A stretch of 64,000 nt of DNA, from assembly GCA_033344875.1 (NCBI GenBank), contig JAWPMO010000001.1:893595-957594 (forward strand), given 5' to 3'. Position 1 is the first letter of the stretch. The number at the start of each line of letters is the position of its first letter. The translations under genes were made by a program, and so were the position numbers. Positions 25,943 through 34,310 of this stretch are shown one piece after another. The notes below the pieces were generated by a model. That model was not told where the DNA came from. It searched no databases and saw only the letters and a program-made list of their open reading frames with translations. The DNA comes from Ilumatobacteraceae bacterium (GTDB taxonomy: Bacteria; Actinomycetota; Acidimicrobiia; Acidimicrobiales; Ilumatobacteraceae).

Positions 25943-27772
25943 ATGACGACACTCCTCCACCGCATCGCCCCCATCACCGCATGGGCACCCGGCTACGACC
26001 GTCGCAACCTCCGCAGCGACGTCATCGCGGGGTTCACCGTCTCAGCGCTCCTCGTGCCGCAGGGCCTCGCGTACGCACTGCTCGCCGGGCTCCCGCCCCA
26101 GGTCGGGCTCTACGCCTCGATCGTTCCGGTCATCGTCTACGCGATCTTCGGCACCTCGCGGCAACTCGCCGTCGGACCGGTCGCGATCGTGTCGCTGATG
26201 ACCGCCACCGCCCTCGGCGGGCTGTACGAACAGGATTCCGAGTCCTACCTCGCCGGCGCGGCGGTGCTCGCGCTGCTCGTCGGAGCCGTGCACCTGGTCC
26301 TCCGCTTCGGCCGGCTCGGTTTCGTCACCAACTTCCTCTCCCACTCGGTGCTGGTCGGATTCACCGCGGCGTCGGCCGTGATCATCGTCGCCTCGCAGAT
26401 CAAGCACGTGCTGGGCATCTCGATCCCGCGCACCGATTCGGTACTCGAGACCGCCGTCGAGGTCGTCAAGGGCGCCGACGCCACCCACGCCGCCACGCTC
26501 GCACTCGGCTCGAGCTGCATCGTGGCCTTCCTCGTGCTCAAGCGGTTCGCCCGCAAGGTGCCGGCCGCGCTGGTCGTCCTGGTGGCCTCGATCGCCGCGT
26601 CGCAACTGCTCGATCTCGAGTCACGCGGCGTCTCGACCGTCGGCGAGATCCCGAACGACCTGCCCGGGTTCTCGATCCCGACGTTCGACGGCAGTGCTCT
26701 CGGCACACTCGTGACCGCCGCGATCGCGATCACCCTCGTCGGATTCATGGAGTCGATCGCCGTCGCCAAGGTCTACGCCCGTCGCCACCGCTACGACATC
26801 GAACCGAACCAGGAACTGTTCGGCCTCGGCATGGCGAACGTCGCCTCCGGGTTGATCGGTGGATTCCCGGTGACCGGTGGATTCTCGCGAACCGCGGTCA
26901 GCGACGCCGCCGGGACCAAGACGCCGCTGGCGTCGATCATCGCCGCCCTGCTCATCATCCCGACGGTGCTGCTCCTCACCCCGATCTTCGCCGCGCTCCC
27001 CAACGCTGCGCTCGGTGCCACGATCATCGTGGCCGTCATCAACCTCGTCGACGTCGCCGAGATGCGCCACATCGCCCGGGTCAAGCGGTCCGATCTGATC
27101 GGTCTCTGGATCGCCTTCACGGCGACGCTCGTGTTCGGCATCGAGCTCGGCATGTTCATCGCGATCGTCGCCTCGATGCTGGTCGTGTTCGCCCGCATGT
27201 CACGACCACACTCGGCGACGCTCGGCCGCATTCCCGACACGACCAACTACCGCAACGTCGACCGCTTCCCCGCCGCGGGCGTCGAATCGGGCATTCGCGT
27301 GATCCGCATCGACGCCGCGCTGTCGTTCGTCAACGCCCAGCACGTGAAGGACCTGTGTCTCGGCGAAGCGCGACGGATCGACGACCCGCCGCGTGTGCTG
27401 ATCGTCGACTGCTCGGGCATCAACGACATCGACGCAACCGGCGTCGAAGCGCTCAGCGAGATCTTGAACGAGCTCGACCCGACGTCCGTGTCGCTCCACC
27501 TGTGCGACGTGAAGGGTCCCGTCCGGGACGTGCTGCACCGCGCCGGCCTCTGGGGTCGTCTCGACGGACGCGTCCATGCGACCGCCCACCAGGCCGTCGA
27601 GGCCGTGCAGGGCCGCTGCGACGCGACGACGTCGCTCCGCGCGGCCGGCGTCGACGAACGACCGACCGTCACGTCCGACGCCATCACCACACCAACCGAC
27701 ACCACACCAACCGACACCACACCAACCGACACCACACCAACCGACACCACTGCAATCGAGAGGATCTCATGA
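25943..27772 (+). CDS. SulP-family anion (sulfate) permease with STAS domain
   Basis: 609-aa inner-membrane transporter of the SLC26/SulP family. YDRRNLRSDVIAGFTVSALL, VPQGLAYALLAGLPPQVGLY and the GTSRQLAVGP segment are the family N-terminal signature, followed by about 10-12 helices and a cytosolic STAS domain (VLIVDCSGINDIDATGVEAL). Usual substrates are sulfate, bicarbonate or other anions. Sulfate fits here because every following gene handles sulfur. The C-terminus ends in four TPTDT repeats (15-bp DNA repeats). The stop overlaps the next ATG (ATGA). The ATG at 25943 follows the operator region closely. Confidence 0.9.
   Translation: MTTLLHRIAPITAWAPGYDRRNLRSDVIAGFTVSALLVPQGLAYALLAGLPPQVGLYASIVPVIVYAIFGTSRQLAVGPVAIVSLMTATALGGLYEQDSESYLAGAAVLALLVGAVHLVLRFGRLGFVTNFLSHSVLVGFTAASAVIIVASQIKHVLGISIPRTDSVLETAVEVVKGADATHAATLALGSSCIVAFLVLKRFARKVPAALVVLVASIAASQLLDLESRGVSTVGEIPNDLPGFSIPTFDGSALGTLVTAAIAITLVGFMESIAVAKVYARRHRYDIEPNQELFGLGMANVASGLIGGFPVTGGFSRTAVSDAAGTKTPLASIIAALLIIPTVLLLTPIFAALPNAALGATIIVAVINLVDVAEMRHIARVKRSDLIGLWIAFTATLVFGIELGMFIAIVASMLVVFARMSRPHSATLGRIPDTTNYRNVDRFPAAGVESGIRVIRIDAALSFVNAQHVKDLCLGEARRIDDPPRVLIVDCSGINDIDATGVEALSEILNELDPTSVSLHLCDVKGPVRDVLHRAGLWGRLDGRVHATAHQAVEAVQGRCDATTSLRAAGVDERPTVTSDAITTPTDTTPTDTTPTDTTPTDTTAIERIS
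27686..27745 (+). repeat. Four tandem 15-bp repeats at the 3' end of the SulP gene
   Basis: ACCACACCAACCGAC four times in a row, encoding (TPTDT)-type units after the STAS domain. The copies are identical and in frame, so copy number can change without a frameshift. The tail is probably a flexible linker. Confidence 0.9.
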
Positions 27773-28389
27773 CCACCACCGACACCGCGCCCACCGGCAA
27801 CGCCACGGCCACCACCAACCAACCCGTGCACCCGAGCGAGCTCCAGCGATTGCTCGAACGCGATCCCCAGACGCGGATCCTCGACGTCCGCACGAGCGGA
27901 GAGTTCGCCTCCGTACACATCCCCGGGTCGTTCAACGTCCCCCTCAGCACCCTCTCGGAACAGGTTCGCGACGTCGCCCGGATCGGTCACCCGGTCGTCC
28001 TCGTCTGTCAGTCGGGCGCCAGGGCGGCCACCGCACACGAGACGTTGAACGCCGCCGGCAAGAGCGATCTCCGAGTGCTGCAGGGCGGCATCGGCAGCTG
28101 GCTCGCGAGCGGCGGCGACGTCGTACGGGGTGAGGAGAAGTGGGGACTCGAGCGGCAGGTCAGGGCGGTCGCCGGGGGCATCGTGCTCGCGTCGATCCTC
28201 TCGAGTCTCCGTCTTCCGAAGCTCCGATTCCTCGCCGGAGGCGTCGGGCTCGGCCTGCTCGTGTCGGCGCTGACCGACACGTGCACGATGGGCACGGTCC
28301 TCGCCAAGCTCCCGTACAACCGGGGTCCCGAGTGCGACCTCGAGTGCGTGCTCCGTGACATCGCCGCCGACGACCGAAAGATTGCTTGA
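27769..28389 (+). CDS. Rhodanese with C-terminal membrane (DUF2892-like) region
   Basis: 206-aa protein. Residues 18-120 form a rhodanese domain with active Cys80 in VVLVCQSGAR, which would take up and pass on sulfane sulfur. From about 125 a hydrophobic pair follows, as in E. coli YgaP, where a rhodanese is tethered to the inner membrane. The tail has CTMGTVLAKLPYNRGPEC-type Cys that could bind metal or form disulfides. It is coupled to the SulP gene by ATGA. The likely role is sulfur relay to the dioxygenase encoded next. Confidence 0.87.
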   Translation: MTTTDTAPTGNATATTNQPVHPSELQRLLERDPQTRILDVRTSGEFASVHIPGSFNVPLSTLSEQVRDVARIGHPVVLVCQSGARAATAHETLNAAGKSDLRVLQGGIGSWLASGGDVVRGEEKWGLERQVRAVAGGIVLASILSSLRLPKLRFLAGGVGLGLLVSALTDTCTMGTVLAKLPYNRGPECDLECVLRDIAADDRKIA

Positions 28390-28414
28390 TCCCCAATGTC
28401 CGTACATCTAGAGT
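28386..28414 (+). promoter_or_regulatory. Internal promoter with the same TGTCCGTACA element
   Basis: -35 TTGATC (28386-28391), 17-bp spacer, -10 TAGAGT (28409-28414), with TGTCCGTACA at 28397-28406 inside the spacer. The element starts 11 bp after the start of the -35, exactly as at the SulP promoter. The common string is TGTCCGTACATYTAG. Only one arm is present. A ribosome-binding site AAAGGAG and the ATG at 28444 follow. The promoter overlaps the last codons of the rhodanese gene. Confidence 0.6.
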
Positions 28415-28443
28415 CCACAGCAGAACGAAAGGAGCGGGGGCTC

Positions 28444-29829
28444 ATGAAGTTCAACCAGTACTACCTCGAGTGTCTCTCACACGCGTCCTATCTCATCGGG
28501 GATGAGACCAGCGGACGAGCGGTCGTCGTCGATCCCCAACGCGACGTGGCCGAGTACATCGCCGATGCCGCCGAGGCGGGTCTCACGATCGAGCTCGTGA
28601 TCGAGACGCACTTCCACGCCGACTTCCTGTCGGGCCACCTCGAACTCGCCGAGGCGACCGGGGCGGAGATCGTCTACTCCTCGGTCGCCGAGACCGAGTT
28701 CGAGTCGACCGGCGTCGACGACGGCGAGCGGTACTCGCTCGGCGACGTGCAGCTCGAGTTCCGGCACACGCCGGGCCACACGCCCGAATCGATGAGCATC
28801 GTCGTCTACGAACACGCCAACGACGAGGTGCCACACGCCGTCCTCACCGGCGACACGTTGTTCATCGGCGACGTCGGTCGACCCGACCTCCTGTCGTCGA
28901 TCGGGTTCACCCGTGAAGAGCTCGCCAACAGCCTGTACGACTCCCTCCACGGCAAGCTGATGACACTCCCCGACTCGACCAGGGTCTACCCGGCGCACGG
29001 GGCCGGATCGTCGTGCGGCAAGAACCTCTCGACCGAACTCTGGTCGACGATGGGTGATCAGAAGGCGACCAACTACGCGCTGTTGGCACCCGACAAGGCG
29101 ACGTTCCTCGAGCTCGTCACCGAGGGACAACCACCTGCGCCGGGCTACTTCGTCTACGACGCGATCCTGAATCGCAAGGAGCGCGAGCTCCACGACGAAA
29201 CCGAACCCCCGGAGCCGATGTCCTACGACGAGATGCTCGCAGCGCTCGACGCGGGGGCGGTGTTGATCGACGGCCGCAACCCCGAGGAGTTCGCTGCCGG
29301 GCATCTCCGACAGGCGGTGAACGTCGGTCTCGAAGGTCGCTACGCCGAGTTCGCCGGCTCGGTGATCTCGCCCGACGTCGACATCGTCCTCGTCACCGAG
29401 CCCGGGCAGGAGCTCGAGGGCAAGAACCGGCTCGCCCGCATCGGTTTCGACCGGGTGATCGGCGCCCTCGAGCAGCCCTACAAGGTCATGTTCAAGCATC
29501 GTGACGACGTCCAGATCGCATCGCGCCTCACGGCGTCGGCATTCGTGGCCGCACGGGCAGCGATGCCCGAGCTCCAGGTCGTCGACGTGCGAAACCCCGG
29601 CGAGCTCGAACAGGGCATGGTGCCGGGAGCGGTGCCGATCCCCGTCGGTCAGCTGCCCGACCGGGTCGGTGAGCTCGATCCGGCCAAGCCGACCATCGTC
29701 TACTGCGCCGGCGGCTATCGCTCGTCGGTCGCGGCCAGCGTGCTCCGCTCGCGTGGCTTCGCCGACGTGAGCGACATCCTCGGCGGTTACGGGGCACTCG
29801 ACCTGACCGACTCGGTGGCCGGCACCTGA
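28444..29829 (+). CDS. CstB-like persulfide dioxygenase with two rhodanese domains
   Basis: 461-aa three-domain protein. The N-terminal metallo-beta-lactamase domain carries THFHADFLSGH (His56, His58, Asp60) and TPGHTPES, as in ETHE1/CstB iron enzymes that oxidise persulfides to sulfite. The first rhodanese domain (about 255-355) has VTEPG where the catalytic Cys should be. The second (about 365-455) has active YCAGGYRSS. This matches Staphylococcus CstB, in which a pseudo-rhodanese links dioxygenase and active rhodanese and the product is thiosulfate. ATG 28444 has a good AAAGGAG site, and the longer frame from 28396 would start inside the promoter. Confidence 0.9.
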   Translation: MKFNQYYLECLSHASYLIGDETSGRAVVVDPQRDVAEYIADAAEAGLTIELVIETHFHADFLSGHLELAEATGAEIVYSSVAETEFESTGVDDGERYSLGDVQLEFRHTPGHTPESMSIVVYEHANDEVPHAVLTGDTLFIGDVGRPDLLSSIGFTREELANSLYDSLHGKLMTLPDSTRVYPAHGAGSSCGKNLSTELWSTMGDQKATNYALLAPDKATFLELVTEGQPPAPGYFVYDAILNRKERELHDETEPPEPMSYDEMLAALDAGAVLIDGRNPEEFAAGHLRQAVNVGLEGRYAEFAGSVISPDVDIVLVTEPGQELEGKNRLARIGFDRVIGALEQPYKVMFKHRDDVQIASRLTASAFVAARAAMPELQVVDVRNPGELEQGMVPGAVPIPVGQLPDRVGELDPAKPTIVYCAGGYRSSVAASVLRSRGFADVSDILGGYGALDLTDSVAGT

Positions 29830-29896
29830 CCACGACGACGAGACCGGCCGGACGGTTTCCGGCGACACGACCGACAACGATTCGACAGGGGGTTCG

Positions 29897-31429
29897 ATGA
29901 CACGACTGGGGTTCGCCCTACTGAGCGACAGCTGCATCGGCTGCCACGCGTGCACCGTCGCGTGCAAGAGCGAACACGACGTGCCGCTCGGCGTGAACCG
30001 GACCTGGGTCAAATACATCGAGACCGGTTCGTTCCCGAACACCGGGCGGTCGTTCTCGGTCATGCGGTGCAACCAGTGCGACGACGCGCCGTGCATGACC
30101 ATCTGTCCGACCAGCGCGCTGTTCCGTGCGCCCAACGGCGTGGTCGACTTCGACGACGACAACTGCATCGGGTGCAAGTCGTGCATGAACGCGTGTCCGT
30201 ACGACGCGCTCTACATCAACCCCGACACGAACACCGCGCACAAGTGCAACTTCTGCAACCACCGGGTCGAGGTCGGGCTCGAACCGGCGTGTGTCGTGGT
30301 GTGTCCGACCCAGGCGATCGTCACCGGGGACCTCGACGACCCGGACTCGGCGGTGTCGAAGATCGTCGCCCGCGAGCAGGTCGCCGTCCGCGCCCCCGAA
30401 CAGGGCACGAACCCGAAGGTGTTCTACCGCGGCGTCAGCCAGGCGTCCCTCGACCCGACCCGCACCCGGATCGCCGACGACGGGATGATCTGGGCCGACA
30501 CCACGCCATCGCACCCGACGATCACGCCCGTGATGGCCGAGCACGCCGGCACCGGAGTCGTCGCTCGCACCGCGTACACGACGGCGCAGCAGATGACCTG
30601 GAAGTCGAAGGTGTCGGGCTACCTCGTCACCAAGGCGATCGCGGCCGGCACGATGTTGCTCGCCTCGCTGCTCGTCGTGCTCGGCCACGGCGACGACCAG
30701 GCGGCCGTCGGCGTGACCCCGCCGATCATCGCCGGGTTGTTCACCGCGATCACGGGTGCGCTGCTGATCTCGGACCTCAAGCAACCACGACGGTTCCTCT
30801 ACATCCTGACCCGCTCCAACACCTCGTCGTGGCTCGTGCGCGGTGCATGGATCCTGGGGGCGTTCACTGCGCTCGCCGCGGTGTGGGGCGTGTTCGGCCT
30901 CGCCGATGCCGGTGGGCCACTCCAGGTGCTCGCGCTCCCGATCTCACTGCTCGCGGCCGGCGTCGCCGGGTACACCGCGTTCCTGTTCGGACAGTGCGAG
31001 GGCCGCGACCTGTGGCAGACACCGCTGCTCCTCCCGATCCTCCTGGCCCAGGCCGTCGTCGCCGGCGGCGCCACGTTCGCCGTACTCGACGTGTTCATGG
31101 CGGTTCCCGAGGCGCGCACGCTCTGGGTCGTCACCCTCGGCGCGCTCGGAGCACTCGCCGTGCTGATCGCGGCCGAGCTCTGGTCGAAGGGCTCACGCCA
31201 TGTCGAACTCGCGACGCTCGAGATGACCCGTGGCGAGTACGCCGGCCAGTTCTGGTTCGGTGGGATCCTCAACGGCGTCGTCGTCCCGTCCGCGCTGCTG
31301 ACCTTCGCCGTCGCCACCGACACCGCCGGCCCGTGGCCCGCCGCCTGCGCCGGGGCCGCTGCCCTCTTCGGCCTGTTCGCCTACGAGGACGCCTTCGTCC
31401 GCGCCGGCCAATCCGTCCCCCTCTCATGA
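29897..31429 (+). CDS. Fused four-cluster ferredoxin / NrfD-type membrane anchor of a molybdoenzyme
   Basis: 510-aa fusion. Residues 1-165 hold 16 Cys in four groups (first: C13, C16, C19, C23; then RCNQC...C...C, CIGCKSCMNAC, CNFC...C...C), the pattern of DmsB/PsrB electron-transfer subunits with four [4Fe-4S] clusters. From about 235 eight hydrophobic helices follow, with LISDLKQPRRFLYILTRSNT near the second, typical of NrfD/PsrC quinone-binding anchors. There is no signal peptide, so the ferredoxin part should face the cytoplasm. B and C subunits are normally separate genes. A strong GGGGG site precedes the ATG. Confidence 0.9.
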   Translation: MTRLGFALLSDSCIGCHACTVACKSEHDVPLGVNRTWVKYIETGSFPNTGRSFSVMRCNQCDDAPCMTICPTSALFRAPNGVVDFDDDNCIGCKSCMNACPYDALYINPDTNTAHKCNFCNHRVEVGLEPACVVVCPTQAIVTGDLDDPDSAVSKIVAREQVAVRAPEQGTNPKVFYRGVSQASLDPTRTRIADDGMIWADTTPSHPTITPVMAEHAGTGVVARTAYTTAQQMTWKSKVSGYLVTKAIAAGTMLLASLLVVLGHGDDQAAVGVTPPIIAGLFTAITGALLISDLKQPRRFLYILTRSNTSSWLVRGAWILGAFTALAAVWGVFGLADAGGPLQVLALPISLLAAGVAGYTAFLFGQCEGRDLWQTPLLLPILLAQAVVAGGATFAVLDVFMAVPEARTLWVVTLGALGALAVLIAAELWSKGSRHVELATLEMTRGEYAGQFWFGGILNGVVVPSALLTFAVATDTAGPWPAACAGAAALFGLFAYEDAFVRAGQSVPLS

Positions 31430-31432
31430 TCA

Positions 31433-31455
31433 CGAGTTGTGCCAGGCACAACTCG
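31433..31455. promoter_or_regulatory. Perfect inverted repeat before the molybdoenzyme gene
   Basis: CGAGTTGTGCC-A-GGCACAACTCG, 11-bp perfect arms around one base, 3 bp after the stop of the Fe-S/NrfD gene and 17 bp before the molybdoenzyme ATG. With a 1-nt centre it is poor as an RNA hairpin and has no T-run, so an operator or a mild translational or processing element is likelier than a terminator. It differs from the TGTCCGTACA element. Confidence 0.6.
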
Positions 31456-31472
31456 CGATGGAAGGAACTCAC

Positions 31473-34304
31473 ATGACGCTGTCACCGCATCCGCCGCACG
31501 ACCGGTGGCACGACTGGACCGAACTCGACGCGAAGGCGTGGCCGAACAAGGTCGAGCGGAACTACACGGTCGTGCCGACCACGTGCTTCAACTGCGAGGC
31601 GGCGTGCGGGCTGACGGCGTTCGTCGACAACGAGACGGGCGAGATCGCCAAGTTCGAGGGCAACCCCGAGCACCCGGCGAGCCGAGGCCGCAACTGTGCC
31701 AAGGGCCCCGCCACGCTCAACCAGGTCGACGACCCGGAACGGATCCTGTACCCGATGAAGCGCACCGGTGACCGCGGTGGGGGCGGCTGGGAGCGGATCA
31801 CCTGGGACCAGGCGCTCGACGAGATCGGCGGCCGCATCCGCACCGCGCTGCAGGAGCACCGGACCAACGAGATCATGTACCACGTCGGCCGCCCGGGCGA
31901 GGACGGCTACACCGAACGGGTCCTCAAGGCGTGGGGTGTCGACGGCCACAACAGCCACACCAACATCTGCTCGTCGAATGCGCGCATCGGCTACCAGTCG
32001 TGGATGGGCCACGACCGCCCGTCGAGCGACTTCGCCAACGCCGAGGTGATCTTCCTGATCTCGGCCCACCTCGAGGCCGGCCACTACTTCAACCCGCACG
32101 CACAGCGCATCATGGAGGGCAAGGAGAAGGGCGCCACGGTGATCTGCGTCGACCCGCGGCTGTCCAACACCGGCGCCAAGGCCGACTACTGGCTCGCCAC
32201 CTGGCCCGGCACCGAGCCGTTCATGCTGCTCGCCATCGCCCGACTGCTGATCGAGAACGGCACCTGGCAGCGCGACTTCGTCCGGCGGTGGGTGAACTGG
32301 GAGACGTACCTGACCGAGACCCGTCCCGACCTGCCGTGCGAGTTCGAGTCGCTGGAGCAGGCGTTGCTCGACGAGTACGCGGACTACACGCCGGAACGGG
32401 CCGAACACGTCAGCGGCGTGAAGGCCGACACGATCCGCGAGATCGCCGAGATCATCGGTGCCCACCCGACGAAGTTCGCGAGCCACAACTGGCGGGCTGC
32501 CGGCGCCGGCAACCTCGGCGGGTGGCAGGTGGCGCGCTGCCTGTTCTTCCTGAACGTGCTGACCGGCTCCGTCGCCACCAAAGGTGGCACCGCCGGCAAC
32601 GGCTGGAACAAGTTCGTCCCGCATCCGCCGAAGGGCGGCCAGCCGATCACGACGTGGAACGAGATGTCGTGGCCGAAGGAATACCCGCTCTCGTACCACG
32701 AGATGTCGATCCTGCTCCCCCATTTCCTCAACGAGGGGCGCGGCAAGCTCGACACGTACTTCAGCCGGGTGTACAACCCGATCTGGACCAATCCCGACGG
32801 CTTCTCTTGGATGGAGGCGCTCCTCGACGAGAGCAAGGTGGAATGCCACGTCGCACTCACCCCCACCTGGTCCGAGACCGCGTGGTACGCCGACTACGTG
32901 CTGCCGATGGGTGTCGGTTCCGAGCGCCACGACGTGGCGAGCTTCGAGACCCACTCCGGCCGCTGGATCGGCTTCCGCCAGCCGGTCATGCGGCGCTACG
33001 CAGAACTCAAGGGCGAGGACACGGGCGCCGACCACCGGACCCACGAGTTCAACAAGGGTGAGGTCTGGGAGGAGAACGAGTTCTGGGTCGACCTGTCGTG
33101 GCGGATCGACCCCGACGGGTCGCTCGGCATCCGGCAATTCTTCGAGAGCGACGAGCGGCCTGGCACGCCGATGGGTGTCGACGAGTACTACGGCCGGATG
33201 TTCGCCGAGAGCGTGCCGGGCCTGGCCGACGACGCGGCCGCGGCCGGCCAGACACCGCTCGACTACATGCGCGACCGAGGCGCCTACGCCGTGCCCGGCC
33301 AGATGTACGAGCCGTACGAGCGGGTGGTCGATCCCGACGAGGTCGCCGACTGCACGAAGGACGCAGCCGGCGTGTTCCGCAAGCCCGGGACCGAGGGGTC
33401 GTGGGACGGCGCCGACGGCACCCTCGACGGGCTCCACCTCGCCAAGCTCGGCGACGGCTCCCCTGCCGTCGAGGTCGACGGCGAGGCCAAGGAGGGGTTC
33501 CCGACCCCGTCGAAGAAGCTCGAACTGTTCTCGACCACGCTGCGCGACTGGGGCTGGCCCGAACACGCGACACCGGGCTGGATCCCCTCGCACGTTCACT
33601 GGGAAGACCTCGACATGGCCGGCAACGAACGGATCCTCCTCCCGACGTTCCGCATCCCCACCCTGATCCACACCCGCTCGGGCAACTCGAAATGGCTCAA
33701 CGAGATCAGCCACCGCCATCCGCTGTGGATCCACCCGTCCGATGCCGAGCAACTCGGCATCGAGGAGAGCGGGCTCGTGCGCATCACCACGCGTATCGGG
33801 CACTTCGTGATCGCCGCCTGGCGAACCGAGGGCATCCGGCCCGGCGTGGTCGCGGCATCGCACCACATGGGGCGCTGGCGGATCGAGGAGGACCAGGCCA
33901 AGTCGTGGGGCGCCGGCAAGGCACGGATCGACCACGACGGCAGCGAGTGGAAACTCACCAGGGAGCACGGCGTCGAACCGTACGACTCGGGCACCAAGGC
34001 CGATGGCGGCGACCCGGACACCCAGCGCATCTGGTGGAACGACACCGGCGTCCACCAGAACCTGACGTTCTCGGTCCAACCGGACCCGATCTCCGGCATG
34101 CAGTGCTGGCACCAGCGGGTCCGGGTCACACCGGCCGAGGCAGGCGACCGGTACGGCGACGTCGTCGTCGACACGGCGAAGTCGCGGGAGGCCTATCTCG
34201 ATTGGCTATCGAAGACCCGGCCGGCGCCCGGACCAGGCGGCCTGCGGCGACCCATGTGGTTCGCGAGGCCACTCAAGCCGGAGCCCAGCGCCTATCGTGT
34301 CTGA
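31473..34304 (+). CDS. Molybdopterin oxidoreductase, catalytic subunit (SoeA/PsrA/PhsA-like)
   Basis: 943-aa DMSO-reductase-family enzyme. Cys38, Cys41, Cys45 and Cys75 (C-x2-C-x3-C-x29-C) would bind the proximal [4Fe-4S] cluster. HTNICSSNARIGYQ around Cys166 sits where the molybdenum ligand is expected. The C-terminal dinucleotide-binding domain (from about 790) is present. There is no Tat signal, so it is cytoplasmic, as in SoeABC sulfite dehydrogenase and unlike exported polysulfide or thiosulfate reductases. Length also fits SoeA (about 950). Sulfite to sulfate oxidation is inferred from the neighbours. ATG 31473 has GGAAGGA at good spacing. Earlier starts at 31437 and 31458 are less likely. 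Confidence 0.88.
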   Translation: MTLSPHPPHDRWHDWTELDAKAWPNKVERNYTVVPTTCFNCEAACGLTAFVDNETGEIAKFEGNPEHPASRGRNCAKGPATLNQVDDPERILYPMKRTGDRGGGGWERITWDQALDEIGGRIRTALQEHRTNEIMYHVGRPGEDGYTERVLKAWGVDGHNSHTNICSSNARIGYQSWMGHDRPSSDFANAEVIFLISAHLEAGHYFNPHAQRIMEGKEKGATVICVDPRLSNTGAKADYWLATWPGTEPFMLLAIARLLIENGTWQRDFVRRWVNWETYLTETRPDLPCEFESLEQALLDEYADYTPERAEHVSGVKADTIREIAEIIGAHPTKFASHNWRAAGAGNLGGWQVARCLFFLNVLTGSVATKGGTAGNGWNKFVPHPPKGGQPITTWNEMSWPKEYPLSYHEMSILLPHFLNEGRGKLDTYFSRVYNPIWTNPDGFSWMEALLDESKVECHVALTPTWSETAWYADYVLPMGVGSERHDVASFETHSGRWIGFRQPVMRRYAELKGEDTGADHRTHEFNKGEVWEENEFWVDLSWRIDPDGSLGIRQFFESDERPGTPMGVDEYYGRMFAESVPGLADDAAAAGQTPLDYMRDRGAYAVPGQMYEPYERVVDPDEVADCTKDAAGVFRKPGTEGSWDGADGTLDGLHLAKLGDGSPAVEVDGEAKEGFPTPSKKLELFSTTLRDWGWPEHATPGWIPSHVHWEDLDMAGNERILLPTFRIPTLIHTRSGNSKWLNEISHRHPLWIHPSDAEQLGIEESGLVRITTRIGHFVIAAWRTEGIRPGVVAASHHMGRWRIEEDQAKSWGAGKARIDHDGSEWKLTREHGVEPYDSGTKADGGDPDTQRIWWNDTGVHQNLTFSVQPDPISGMQCWHQRVRVTPAEAGDRYGDVVVDTAKSREAYLDWLSKTRPAPGPGGLRRPMWFARPLKPEPSAYRV

Positions 34305-34310
34305 CCAGGG

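Noticed and set aside
31482-34112. An 876-codon open frame on the minus strand opposite the molybdoenzyme gene
   Set aside because: Shadow of the plus-strand gene caused by high GC third positions. The translation is Arg/Val/Gly/Asp-rich with no motif. Similar long antisense frames at 2189-3637, 15164-17035 and 6372-7901 were dropped for the same reason.
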